NCBI GenBank assembly: GCA_944472155.2
Contig: OX235273.1
Location: 81,772,793-81,836,792 of the forward strand
Direction of reading: 5' to 3'
From: Trichobilharzia szidati
Taxonomy: Eukaryota; Platyhelminthes; Trematoda; Strigeidida; Schistosomatidae
Length of the DNA: 64,000 nt
In this document: positions 45,749-57,078 of the stretch, piece after piece
Numbering within the stretch: position 1 is the stretch's first letter
Layout of the letters: the number at the start of each line of letters is the position of its first letter
Made by a program: the position numbers and the translations under genes
The notes under the pieces: model-generated
Told to the model about the DNA's origin: nothing
The model's database searches: none
What the model saw: the letters and a program-made list of their open reading frames with translations, nothing else

Positions 45749-46479
45749 CGAAACGCACAATAGGGTCTGACAAACAAGTGGAATATGTTGACAGGTGTAT
45801 GCGTCTGAATTTAGAACCTCTGTGGTTAAGGAAAGTGAAGTGCAACTTATTTCTACTATTGAAAGTCATTAGGAAACATTGTTATAGTAACTCATCCATA
45901 ACGTGGGAAAATATTAAATCATATCAACTGTGAAACCACGACTACCTTGTCAAGGTAGCTACCCACAGAAAATCCATTAGGGCAAACTTTTTCACCATTA
46001 AATATTGCACTCGTTGGAACCAACTACCATCTGAAATTAGATGTTGTGAAAACCCCGATGGGTTCAAACGGAGCCTAGAGAGACACATTAACATGTCCAC
46101 CCTAGCTTGTCTAAAAGACCACAACTGTTGGTAAAATGGTAAATGAAAGCCGGTCCAGTCTTCAGCTTAGTCAGTTACATATAACTCGACTCTACTACTT
46201 ACACAGTGAACGTTTAACTAATTTACTGATTTTCCTTTCTGTATAGTCTTCAGTAAGTTATGTTAATATAAGTATTTCTAGAAGCAATTATATTAGCAAC
46301 CATACCTTTTGATATTTTACATATGCATATACAGTTAATAATACAATGCTATTTTTGTGTCTGGATGACTCTACTCGGCGAATAACCATATTTTCTCACA
46401 TACTTTTCTAAAACGTATAATCTTTATAATATTTCGCAGTATTTTCAACATTATATAAATTGAAGGGTTACTTTGCAAT

Positions 46480-46830
46480 GTCTAATGCGTACCGTATGAA
46501 AATTGGTCATGAAAATTTAGCATAACTAGCTCTCTTAACCGGCTATTTTCTTCAGGATCATTATAAATAATTTTATCACCAATTGTTCCACTGCACTTTT
46601 TACTTTGCTAAATAGACTACAAATTAGTTGCTGTAATACTAGCTACTTCTATACTTTATACTTCTTAAACGCAATTTCCTAGGCGTTTGTTACAAATACT
46701 TGTATACATGTATGCATGTATAAAGTTGATACTGCTAAGAATGTCCTCAGGTGTGAGTGTATTTGGTGACCTAGTGGGAAGCGCTTGTCATGAAAGCTAT
46801 TAATGTACAGCATACTGAATGATTGGGACG
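46480..46830. other. Unassigned stretch
   Basis: AT-rich, no frame or repeat match recognised between the CR1-B 3' UTR and the family B copy. Confidence 0.3.
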
Positions 46831-47520
46831 GGCTTAAAGCAATGCAATACTGCGACCACAGTTTGCAAAATTATCTCAGAGCTTAACATCAGGAAAGGAG
46901 AGAGGGTGGCGCATGCTGATCAGCAGATATGGTAGTGGTCACAAATGTGAATCGCTCCAATCTGTAGGACAGCAACATGCATTTTTTGACAGCTCGAGAA
47001 TTAAACATTAGTCTGGACCCTCAACAAAAGAAATAATAATAAGGGTTGTACAGATCTAATTATAAATAAAGTGCTTTCGTTCCTACCATCTACAAGCCTG
47101 TTTAGCTTCTTGTCAAGATGCTACCCATTGGGCTCTTCAGAAATTCGTGAGACATCTTACAGGTCAGCTTGTCCTACGGGTTACAATTTTCCAGATCTTG
47201 GAATTCACTACTCACTTAAATATCACTATTATACTCTGTCTGATCTTAATCACCTAGGCCTTTATTGAAGCTGAAACTTGCTCTTCATTCATATTTGTTG
47301 CTTTGATTAAAAACACAACAACACCAATGTTTGAACAAAGCTATATTTTCATCGGAAACGTAATAGTTTCCATGCCTAGACCAATATGGTTAGCATTAAA
47401 CGTTACAAACGTATACTATCATTTCAAGTACTATATAGCTTCTTCTCCTTGTATTTATCTTCTAAATATACTTCCAACAAAGTATTATTCATAATCGCAT
47501 CTTATACCATTTTGCAGCTG
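46830..47520 (+). repeat. Family B repeat, diverged third copy
   Basis: Shares AGGGTGGCGCATGCTGATCA, GCAACATGCATTTTTTGACA and AGACCAATATGGTTAGCATT with palindrome 2, in the same order, at clearly lower identity. Confidence 0.6.
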
Positions 47521-47699
47521 CACAGAATTTTCTCCCCTTCCTGAAATAGCGTTCAATCACGTGGTGGCCTAGCACTCACCCAGATATACGCTGTTCACTG
47601 GTTGACCATGACGATCAGCAGGAAACAGAAAGAAGCTTGGGTTGTCGCTCAACTTTGATGGTGACCTTAGTAAACGGTTTACAATTTAACATTTATAAG

Positions 47700-47880
47700 A
47701 ACCTGTCCTAATTGCTCGTGCAATAATTGAACAACTGTTACTTTTGAAAAAGTATTAATTTATGATACTTCAGGATTGTAATTTATAAAATTACTGATCG
47801 TGCCTGTAGAAATGGCATGCATTTCTTGTAAACTTACCCGTTTATAAGAAATATAAATTATTATTATTATAACTGGATGA
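47700..47880 (+). repeat. Family C retroposon 3' end, solitary copy
   Basis: Reads AATAATTGAACAACTGTTAC, AAGTATTAATTTATGATACT, GATCGTGCCTGTAGAAATGG, ACCCGTTTATAAGAAATATA and ends TTATTATTATTATA. It matches the modules nested in family A at 11,270-11,436 and 13,727-13,893. Confidence 0.65.
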
Positions 47881-48094
47881 GTAAATGTTGAAATTTGCTT
47901 TGAGCGGGATGAGTCATAAAATATTGGCTTACATCAAAAGTAAAAGCCAAATAATCCCCACTGCATTACAACATCAAACGGGATATGTAAATGAATACGT
48001 CTGTAGCAAGAAAGGAGTATTCTGATACACAGGTGCCACAGCAGGACACACAGGTCGCAGGAGCTACAATAGTTATAAATTTAATAATACGAAT

Positions 48095-48735
48095 TCATTC
48101 CTGTTGATGTAGGAACACACCAGTTTTACCGGTATGGATAAGTATTATTTAAATTACACATATTTGATTTATGGTGAATTTATATATTTGCTTTAGTTTG
48201 TGCGAACACTTTGCTAACTAGTCATTCAATGGAGCACATCAAGAAATATAGGAATATTGTCTTCGCACTGACAAGCAAACCCAAGGATGCGTTAGATGGA
48301 TTACAAATATTTCGGAGAAAATAAAGCTTGAAGTAATTTCCTCCACATAACTTTGTTGTGTGTGGCATCGTATCTTATTCTCGATTTACATCCAAATTGG
48401 GTATTAATTTAAAAGAGGTGATTTATTTGTGTAATTTTGTCAACATTTTTATCGTAAGTTACACCAGAAGTGAACTGTACTCAATGCAGACTAATATTAG
48501 TTATTGTCAGGCAGATTTGTTCTACTGCGCCCACGTCAGCCAAAACCGCCATTTGTCGCTGAATGTTTGTTCTGTACGACCAAGTTGATTAACATGTAGA
48601 AAGCTATTTGTAAGCCATTTCAGATCATGGATACTGCTTGTAGAGGATGTTATACAGCGTCGTAATATGGTGACCGTGGATATTCCAAGGATGCTGGGAC
48701 ATTACTAACCAAAACCTTGAAGGATGATTCATAAG
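48095..48735 (+). repeat. Family A repeat, longest uninterrupted copy
   Basis: Starts near CCTGTTGATGTAGGAACACA and runs through GTATGGATAAGTATTATTTA, TTCAATGGAGCACATCAAGA, AATAAAGCTTGAAGTAATTT, CATTTGTCGCTGAATGTTTG to AACCTTGAAGGATGATTCAT. It shows that the family C modules in the palindrome copies are later insertions. Confidence 0.8.
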
Positions 48736-49014
48736 TAAGTGACTTCATTTGTTGCTCAGGTTCACTCTAAATGTAGGTCTGTGCAACTTCGACTACAAGG
48801 CAAATGGAAGAGTAGGGGTGAGCAGCAAAGTACCAGAGAGCAAAGAAAAACTATGTGGACACGGATAGGACTTTAGTCGTTGTAATTATATGTTCATTTT
48901 TGTTGTACAGTGCCATCTGGTATACATATATATTTATTTTTACTGTCTTTTTATGTATCTATGAGACTAGTCCACTTATCGTTTATGAAGTAATTAGGGA
49001 ATCTATGCGCAATT

Positions 49015-51195
49015 TTAGGTACTGTAGTAAACTAATAGTTGATTCGTTCTAGGAATAAATAGTTTATTTATATAATCAGTAGAGTGAAACAGTCTGTACA
49101 GAGAGCGTTTGAAACTTATAACCGATGTGCAAGTTCTGACTTTTAGGGGCGAACCGTTCCATATTTTAGAGTACGTGACTGTGAAGGAGTTTCCACGAAG
49201 TGTTGATTCGAAGGCCTTTATTGTCACTGTGCAAGTTTGGTTACGCAGATCGTAAGATCCTTCAGATGAGAACTGTATTTCCTTGTTGTCTGAGAATGAT
49301 ATTTTGTGTAGGACCTTAAAGAAGAATACTAGGTATATAATAAGTCGTCTCGTCCAAAGAGGGTCAAGATTTAGAATCATGCACCCTGAGATGTAGTCTT
49401 TCTTACATTCGTAGCCAAGTAGCTTGGACGTGAAATATCGTCGGATACTTTCTATCCTTAGCTTGTCATGTATGCGAGAGATGCTAATAATAAATGGACA
49501 ATATTCTAGTAGTGGCCTTACATATGGTTTCTGTAGAATGAGCTTGACATCATTGTCGTGAAAGTTCCTGAGTATGCATCCTAAGAGCATCCTCGACTTT
49601 TGAGTCTGTGATGCCACTTGCTCAGAGAATGTTAGATCACTAGAGTACCTCAGGTCTAAGCAAACGACACTTCGTAGTCTGGTTAGGTTAGCAGATTGAA
49701 GCGTTAATCTCATGTCGGTTGAGGGTGCACCGAAGCAGATCTAGCCACATTTTTTAAGGTTAAATTGTAGGTTCCATGGAGACGACCAAGCAGTCACTTT
49801 ATCTAGTTCTTTTTGTACAACATTCTGGAAGTACCCTAGGTCATCAGATTGGAATGTATAAGCTACTTTTAGGTCATCTGCAAAGATGAATGGTTTACCA
49901 TGATTAAAGCAAACGCATATGTCGTTAATATATAGGGTAAATAGAAGGGGTCCAATGACACTACCTTGTACTACACCAGAGGTGATTGGGCTAGGTTTCG
50001 AAGTTATAGATCCGAGTCTAACTATTTGGGACCTATTGTTAAGGAATGATTTAAGCCATCCTAATAGTGGGTCACGTATTCCTAAGGACTCCAGCTTATG
50101 CATCAGTAGTAAATGGTCGACGCGGCCAAATGCCTTTAAGATGTCAAAGTAGATGACATGTACTAGTTGTCGTCTGTCACGACTGCTGGTCACAAAATTG
50201 AAGAAGTCTAGGTGGCATGTTAAACAAGGTCTGGATTTTAGAAATCTATGTTCGTTCGGACTGATAGTGTTGCAGCTACGTATATGCTTGATTAGGTTAT
50301 CTTTAACTAGTCTCTCCATAATTCTAGATGCTATAGGTGTGATAGCGATTGGCCTGTAGCTGTTGACTTCTGTTTTCGAGCCAGATTTGTGTTTAGGCAT
50401 AATAAACGTTGTTTTCCACACATCAGGGTAAGTTTGGGTTTCTAAGGACATTGAGAATATTTTAAGTAGTAGTAGGGGAATGTCAGGGCCACCATATTTA
50501 TAAAAATAGGATGATAAACTGTCAGCGCCAAGACCTTTCGTGCTTTTGAGGGTTCTAATATTTTGGTTAATGTTAGCACAAGTGAATTCAACGGCACTTA
50601 TTTGTTTTTGTGTGGGTAGAGATGGAAGTTGTGCCATACTAGTAGTAAAGTGTATACCGGGTGACGGGACTGTAGACTTAAGGTAGTTGGCCGCAAATTT
50701 TTATTGAATAATTCACACATTTCTGCAGAATTAGTGCATAGCCTACCTTTGTCTATGAGCAGAGAAATGCTGTGATTTCAGCGGTTCATTCGCTTCTTTA
50801 AGATTTCTGTGAGAGCATACTCTCTAGCAGGACTGACTATTGTGGTGCGTTCTTCGTTTCTCACATTCAAATCCCGAGCTTGAAAAATGGAGCTAAGAGT
50901 GTTAAGTGATAAACCTAGTGTGCCAAGGTCATGGTGTTTGAAGTAACTTGTCGAGAGTCTCTTCAGTTTCGTGCGATCCTTTGGTTTTATGAATGACTTT
51001 CTATATGGAGAAACCTTTAGTGTTTGGAGTGGAATGCAGCATCTAAGCATGTTTTTGAGTTCTGGTAGAAGATTCTCAGAGCTCTCGAGAGGTCATCAGT
51101 AGTGAAGTATTCGCCCCATCCGGAGGATCTTAGCACAGATTCTACGAAGGCCCAGTTTGTCTTACTACACCCCTTCACCAGTAATGAACTAGGAC
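49015..51195 (-). mobile_element. CR1-C LINE, 5'-truncated, nearly intact reverse transcriptase
   Basis: Minus strand: a linker with SFIKPKDRTKLKRLSTSYF (51,050-50,780), then a shift, then a 298-codon frame (50,637-49,741) with TKGLGADSLSSYFYKYGGPD, NSYRPIAITPIASRIMERLV, FLKSRPCLTCHLDFFNFVTS, ITSGVVQGSVIGPLLF and IFADDLKVAY. TAG (from TGG, in KKCG-W) separates it from a 232-codon frame (49,713-49,015) with LRYSSDLTFSEQ and TYSKIWNGSPLKVRT. The endonuclease and ORF1 are missing at the 5' end. It has few inactivating changes and so is comparatively young. Confidence 0.85.
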
Positions 51196-53045
51196 CACAG
51201 TAATACTAGGCAAAAGTCTATAAATAAACATAAGCACATATCACAATGGTGCTCCTGATCGTTTTCCTACTGTCTTCTGCTGACTAGTTTACGATCAGGC
51301 AACGTCCGCCACTGTTGCTTCCTGAAAAGGTGGAGATCCGTTCGAATAAACAAACCACATGTTTACTCATTGAATGTTCGACAGAATCGACAGTTTTCGT
51401 TATGGATCTAAATTTGATCACTGGCTCCTAGATTATCAGGTGGTCACCTACATTCTGACAATTCATCTGCCCTTCTGTTTGGCACTTCCTTTCTACTATT
51501 CGGTTTTCAGTGCTTCAAAACCAACTGGTTATTAGCTGGAATCGGTGGTTTCCAGGTTATCAAAGCTTTGGGAGTCACTATTTGAATCTGTGATGTTGAA
51601 CAGAATTAAGCTGGAATTACTTGGACAGTGCATATGTCTTTTATCTTCTGGCTAGCGAATTCTAGTGGCTAAAGGATGAAAAAGTTATTTGTTGAAAGGA
51701 AGATGATTGTTATTACACCACCATAAAGAGATAGTTTCAGCTTTCTGGCGGAATGTGTATGTTGCTAGATCCCAATTGTAAAAGAAATTATGGGCACTGA
51801 TTTCGTCACCAACCTGTTGTACCTCACCACTCACAAATTAATAGACCAGTGAAACAAATCGAGCAGGAGGATAGTAATTATAATTAGGCGTGTGTTCTGT
51901 TGGTAGTCTAGTAGGCAAGTGATAGGGAGAGTCCTGGTCGAACAGAAAGAAGCTTGTTGGACACTCGACAAACATTTTCAGGGAACACAAGATATACACA
52001 AGTCAATTTACCCACAGTTCACATATGACTATTCATCTTTGTCCCAAGTATTCAGTGAATATCTGTTGCACTCCTCTACATAGAATAGGAATACTACCCC
52101 ACCTCTGTTATCTCCACAGTGACTCAGGGAGCAGTAGAAACTTTTGTTACAATTCCAACAACTGACTGGGGTACTCTGCAATATATTTGCTGCTCATATT
52201 CATTTATTCTTACTCGTGTTTCTACATTTGGAAGGAACCTCACAGATTCATAAGTGTACTTTGCTGTACTTACCTGACGCAGGACTCCTATCAGAATCAC
52301 TAAATGCGTTCAGACGAGATCAGGACGAAACATCAGCTTTATGGTGGCATACAGATTAAAAATGGTATGTACCTCACTATCAGGCTTGTCAAACAATCTA
52401 ATGAAGTTGTGACCTTGTGGTTTATGGGCAATAGGCCAGAGTGAAATGGAATAAGCGTCGACGTGCATTATCAGTGGCCATTATAATAATAGTAATGATA
52501 AAGTTCTATTTCAGGTAGTATGTGAACATATAGTACGGAAATTTTTCAGGGTATTTAGTTCCGAAATATTTCCCCTCCATGCAGCATTTACATGTAAAAT
52601 ATAATCTGAAGTGTATCATATGACGTAGTGTTGTTGCATATGACATGGGAAGCAATTCTGTGAATTTTTTCATTTCTTTCAAGAACGGCACAGAGTTTAG
52701 TTGGGAGCTAATTGAATGTACGCGCGAGTTAATATAGTGAACGATTAAGACTATAAGAACTGAAGGATGGCTTGAGAATTCTAACGGATGGAAATTCTGG
52801 TATCCCAGTGATTTCAGCAGACCACTGCGGATCCTTTTGTTTATTGTGAAAAATGGTGGGGTAGAGTAATATCATAACATTTTGCTTTCCACTTGCTTTC
52901 AGTGCCGGAGAGGAAAAATTCTTGTTCATCGCCTTCGCACCTGAAAAATTTCGTGACAATGGCACATACTTAGATCGAGGAATATAGAATACTGACGATT
53001 CTATTGGGAGTATGTTGTACTCCGTGTAGGATTACTCTGGCCTAC
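51196..53045. other. About 1.8 kb without a recognised feature
   Basis: I read both strands and found only short frames without family signal. There is a small imperfect AAT/AGT/GAT run at about 52,482-52,502. It could hold old unique intergenic or intronic DNA. Confidence 0.35.
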
Positions 53046-53049
53046 AGAT

Positions 53050-53405
53050 TTAGTCTTTCCGCTCATTACTGCCAACACAGAGTCTTGGCTTTACTATAGT
53101 TAAAAACAAAGTGACTTGACTTAAAATTTATCTGTTTCTAAAACATAAAATAAATCATACAATTACACCAAGGAAAATATACAACCCATTGTTGCTCAAG
53201 AAAGGACAAAAACGTACCGAAGAGTATTGAGGGAACGGACAAAATGAACAGTTAATTAATAACATGTACACAAATAGAGTGACAGAAAGTAAAGGACACT
53301 CAAGGTCACATCACGTGGTGTGAGTTACATTAAGTTAACTAATAATCGCGACAAAAGAGTCACATGGTATTGATTAGCTGTCTGACAAGCAGTCTATCTA
53401 TCTGT
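53050..53405 (-). repeat. Solo BEL/Pao LTR, diverged
   Basis: Matches the LTR at 22,385-22,793 along its length: CAGAGTCTTGGCTTTACTAT against CACAGTCTGGGCCTTGCTAT, then GACTTGAC, ATTTATCTGTTTCTAAAA, AAAAACGTAC, and TAATCGCGACA against TAATCACGAGACA. No gag or pol adjoins it, so it is a solo LTR left by recombination or a fragment. Confidence 0.68.
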
Positions 53406-53689
53406 CGGATTAACGCTCCATCCATATGTAATCGTTCTATTTTAGGCCAGAAATAGCTACCGAGACAAGACAAAATCATATAAGTTCGATTGAGAAACAT
53501 ATTTGTGGTGGGTGTTTATCTTACTAGAGGGCATATTTGACAGGCTTCTAGGGTACTTGAACAACCATTTTCAGCAGGAAAATCAGAGGTCAGTGTTGCA
53601 TTTAAACGAGTTGGTTGGGTGTTGAATGAATGGAGTTGCCGACTTTCAAAGGCTTATATAGTGTCGGCGATCAGAGGAATTACCTGGAC

Positions 53690-54060
53690 TGGCCACGTCT
53701 TATTTGAACTATCAATTCAATGCTGTCGTCGTGGAGCGAGTTTTATTGACCGTTGCTCTAGAAACTTGATTTTTCGTGGTCTCTGGGGAACATTTGCCAG
53801 TGTGGTTAAATAGAGATGTAGTAAAAATCATCAACAGTTCGATATTAGACCACCTGATTCAAACTGGCCACGAAGCTAATATTGAAGAACCCTTCCCCAT
53901 CATCTATCGAGTACCAAATAAATTGCCAAAAACATCCAGTTGCTGCATACTCCAAACAGCAGATGCTATGCGATTCGCCTGAAATAACAAGCGCTTTGTG
54001 TGCAGAAGAAACAAGACCAACTACTACTGCTCCGGCCGGCCCTCAGTGGAGACTATAAAT
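53690..54060 (+). pseudogene. Second PLE: GIY-YIG endonuclease relic
   Basis: Two frames: IQCCRRGASFIDRCSRNLIF (a decayed version of CxCGAxYIGRTxRxLxxR), then, after a shift, EHLPVWLNRDVV, SSILDHLIQTGHEANIE and FPIIYRVPNKLPK, ending near ETINS. The layout equals the PLE nuclease at 20,280-20,625 (YSSVIEHLVNSGH, FKVIYKIQSNL) at low identity, so it is a different PLE family. No reverse transcriptase remains. Confidence 0.7.
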
Positions 54061-54174
54061 TCATGAATTTACATTATTACTTTTTCTAATTCGGTTGTCT
54101 GATAATCAGTGTACTGTTATGTTGATGCTGTCGAACTGTAATCCATTGATATCATTATTATATATATATATACA

Positions 54175-54490
54175 TTTATTCCTGTTTATGCAGGAACATA
54201 CCAATTGTACAGGCATGGATAAGTTATTATATAAATTACACATGTTTCGATGTATGGTGAATTTACAGTTTGTTTGTTCTTTCTGACATTAGAGTCAGTC
54301 GGAACAGTCTGCAAAATAGTCTGTCTGTGTAACACATAAAGAGATATAGAAATATTGTCTTCGCATTAACAAGAAACCCAGACTTCAGATGAATGTAATA
54401 CAAATATCTGGGAAAAATAAAGCTTGAAGTCAATTCTCCTATATAACTTTGTTGTGAACAGCATCCTTGAGATAAAGTTTATTGATGTAT
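54175..54490 (+). repeat. Family A repeat, 5' part only
   Basis: Reads CAGGAACATACCAATTGTAC, AGGCATGGATAAGTTATTAT, AATATTGTCTTCGCATTAAC and AATAAAGCTTGAAGTCAATT. A short TA run precedes it (54,159-54,171). The rest of the family is absent. Confidence 0.72.
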
Positions 54491-55090
54491 TATTTTGAGT
54501 CAATAATGTATTTATTCCATTTTTTCACCAGTCTAATCGTAGTTTTATAATAGGAAAGAAATTTGATCTTTGATACGAAAATTAGATAAGGTCATGTTAG
54601 ATTGTTTTACTGCATCAAATGGGGCCGAGGTCGATTCTAGAACTATCCATTTGCGCCATTTGCGTCAGCATGGCAGACTGTACATGTAAGTTGAGTAATA
54701 CATTGAAAACTGCTTGAAAACCAGTTGTTTCTTTATATCAGATCAAGAATACTCCTTGTACAGAATGTTAGCCAGCGTTTTCAAGTGGTTGCATCGGATC
54801 GTTCATGGAATTTGAGTTTGAATTTACTTAAATGGTCATTTCAGTTTAGATGTTGGGTTGTTCGACCTCGACCAGGAGGTATATAGAAGAGTAATCTCAG
54901 CAGCAGAATAGCAGAAAGATAAAGTATGTAAAAATGAAGAGAACATTAATATTTTATGTATATATAAATGTTTATAAATGTATATCATTGTATAGTAAAC
55001 ACTACCTATAATCTAGTTGTTCTTTCATGTATTTTTGCGAAGTCTTAAAGTTTATTTAGTGTCATAATATTTAGTAATGAGTCTAGGCGT
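54490..55090. other. Unassigned stretch
   Basis: No gene recognised. The part next to 55,090 is probably the 3' UTR of the minus-strand CR1-C element. Confidence 0.3.
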
Positions 55091-55252
55091 TATAGTGTTC
55101 TAATAGCTCATGCGTTTTAGAAATAAGTGGTGCGGTGTGATTGGCATAGTCATTTGGATGAAGCAGTTTATATAGCAAGCGTTTGAAGGTTATAATAGAG
55201 TGACAGGTCCTTATTTCTAGGGGTTCACTGTTCCAGATCTTAGAGTACATGA

Positions 55253-56569
55253 CTATGAAGAAGTTTGCACGGAGTGCTGTCTTACAGTTTTTCCTAGATA
55301 CTGTGCTTGCGAGATGGAGCTAAGAGTACTAAGTATTGACCCTAGTGTACTAAAGTCGTGTCGCCTGAAGTAACTTGTTGAGAGTCTCTTCAGTTTCATA
55401 CGATCCTTTGGTTTTATGAATGACTTCCTATGTGGGGAAAGCTTAAATATTTGGAGTGGAATGACAGCACCTAAGCATGTGTTAGAGTTATGGTAGAAGA
55501 TGCTCAGAGCTCGCGAGAGGTCATCAGTAGTGAAGTACTCTCTCCATTCTGAGGATCTTAACATTGATTTCACTAGAGTCCAGTCTGCCTTACTGTAGTT
55601 CCTGTAAGTTATTTGTTGTGAAGTAGGGGTATGGGCTGCATTGCTACTTGACGGAAGTGGCAGTGCACACAGCACTGTTTTGTGGTCACTCCCTGGAAAC
55701 TCAGAACCTATTAGGGTAGAAAGGGGACTTATATTGCGGCAGAAGATTAAGTCTAGTACTTTATTACCTCTTGTTGGGGTTGTGACAGTCTGCTTCCAGC
55801 CAAGTATATCCAGTGTGCCTAAGAACTTATCAAATTTAGTTGGGCCTGTGGGTATTTCCCAGTTGATTTCTGGTAAGTTAAAGTCTCCACATAGGATCTT
55901 ATGATCGTAGTGTAGGGAGGATAATTGTTCCAGAGTATTAATAAGTTGGGTCTCGTAATTACTAAAGGTGCCAGGTGCTCTGTAGGTGCATCCAATTAAT
56001 ACTATTGCGTTATTTAAGTGTAAGTTAACCCATAAAGTCTCAGACATGTTAAGTGTACTACTTTCTAGCCGTGGTACAGTAAGTGCATTAAGAAAGTACA
56101 TGAGACAACCCCCTCCCTTACCACCTTCCCTGTCACACCGAAAGTGTGTATAGTTATCTAAGCTTATCTCTTCATCCAGTATGTTCGAGTTACACCAGGA
56201 TTCAGTGATGACAATTATAGGAGGTTTGTATATTACTGAGAGTGCTCTGAGCATTGGCAGTTTATTTAGAACAGATCTAGCATTTATGAGGGTCAGGTAA
56301 AGATGAGATTTGAAATAGCATTGGAAGTATTGAAGTTCGTAAATCAGCCACGAATGTGGTTCAGCACCCAGTAGTACTGTTTGACATGACGACCCTATGT
56401 TAAGAGGAGTTTCGACATCACGCTCATCTATGCCTATCGGGTTGGTGTGTGCTGTTTTCGGTGAAGAATTAAGCGTTGGAGTACTGGATGTGCTATAGGC
56501 TAAGGCACTTTTATTTTTAGTTAGGCTAGAAAGGGGGTAGGGATCTTTATTTGACCTAAACTTGTGCAT
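55253..56569 (-). CDS. CR1-C AP endonuclease (ORF2 N-terminal part)
   Basis: A 438-codon frame. After about 90 low-complexity residues comes the endonuclease: LTLINARSVLNKLPMLRAL (N), VITESWC (catalytic E), GGKGGGCLMYF, TYRAP, LCGDFNLPEINW (D and N) and GSEFPGSDHKTVLCALP (S-D-H). All the usual catalytic motifs are visible. This enzyme nicks target DNA for target-primed reverse transcription. The frame ends in a fused C-terminal tail in the wrong frame because the reverse transcriptase is deleted. Confidence 0.82.
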   Translation of the reverse strand: MHKFRSNKDPYPLSSLTKNKSALAYSTSSTPTLNSSPKTAHTNPIGIDERDVETPLNIGSSCQTVLLGAEPHSWLIYELQYFQCYFKSHLYLTLINARSVLNKLPMLRALSVIYKPPIIVITESWCNSNILDEEISLDNYTHFRCDREGGKGGGCLMYFLNALTVPRLESSTLNMSETLWVNLHLNNAIVLIGCTYRAPGTFSNYETQLINTLEQLSSLHYDHKILCGDFNLPEINWEIPTGPTKFDKFLGTLDILGWKQTVTTPTRGNKVLDLIFCRNISPLSTLIGSEFPGSDHKTVLCALPLPSSSNAAHTPTSQQITYRNYSKADWTLVKSMLRSSEWREYFTTDDLSRALSIFYHNSNTCLGAVIPLQIFKLSPHRKSFIKPKDRMKLKRLSTSYFRRHDFSTLGSILSTLSSISQAQYLGKTVRQHSVQTSS

Positions 56570-57078
56570 GTATCAAGTGTGCTTAGTGGATGCGGGTGAA
56601 CTAGACTTTTCCTATATTCATGCAAAGGGGGAGCCAGCACTAGCGGTTTAGGAGTGTTAGCATCCCTACCAGCTGTTTTTTCAACGCTGACAGGGACGCA
56701 GGGGATAAAAAATGATTAGGACCCTGTGGAGACCATGGTTTATTATTCGACTTATTGTTAGGTACTAGTTGTGCCCTTTTAAGGGTTTCGTGTGTACTGC
56801 ACTGTGTGTTAGTTCCCAGAAGACTTGTACAACATATCCGGTCAAAATTTATTTGTGTGCCATACTGTGAATGCCCTGAGTTGTTGTTGGTCGAGTTCTG
56901 ACTATTGTCACTTGTACTCTTGAGGGTGGCATTGTTTTGGCGTTGGTTATCAGTGTGGGCCATGGTGCTATTTTGCACGTTTTGGGTGCCAATACTATTG
57001 ACCGTGGGAGATGTGGGCTTACTTATACTGCCATTGTTGTTGTTGGCATGATTTGGGGTCATATTCTTCTTTTTCTAC

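Larger units (their letters stand above)
38029..46480 (+). mobile_element. CR1-B: long CR1-like LINE with a nested RTE element
   Basis: Order on the plus strand: ORF1 (38,029-39,385); lead and endonuclease (39,400-40,640, with SLIMIIEAWC, GGDFNIPE and PGSDHK); linker and start of the reverse transcriptase (to about 41,432, NTIGPDGISSILLKSGG and SYIVPIHK); the nested RTE element; then NNYRPINITSVVSRVMERIV at 44,825, SGVVQGSVLGPVLL, ADDL (near 45,300), the thumb and WNQLPSEIR to about 46,130; then a 3' UTR shared with the relic at 33,170-34,945. Several stops and shifts are present (for example TGA after FDYIT). It is the most complete LINE here, but inactive. Confidence 0.85.
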
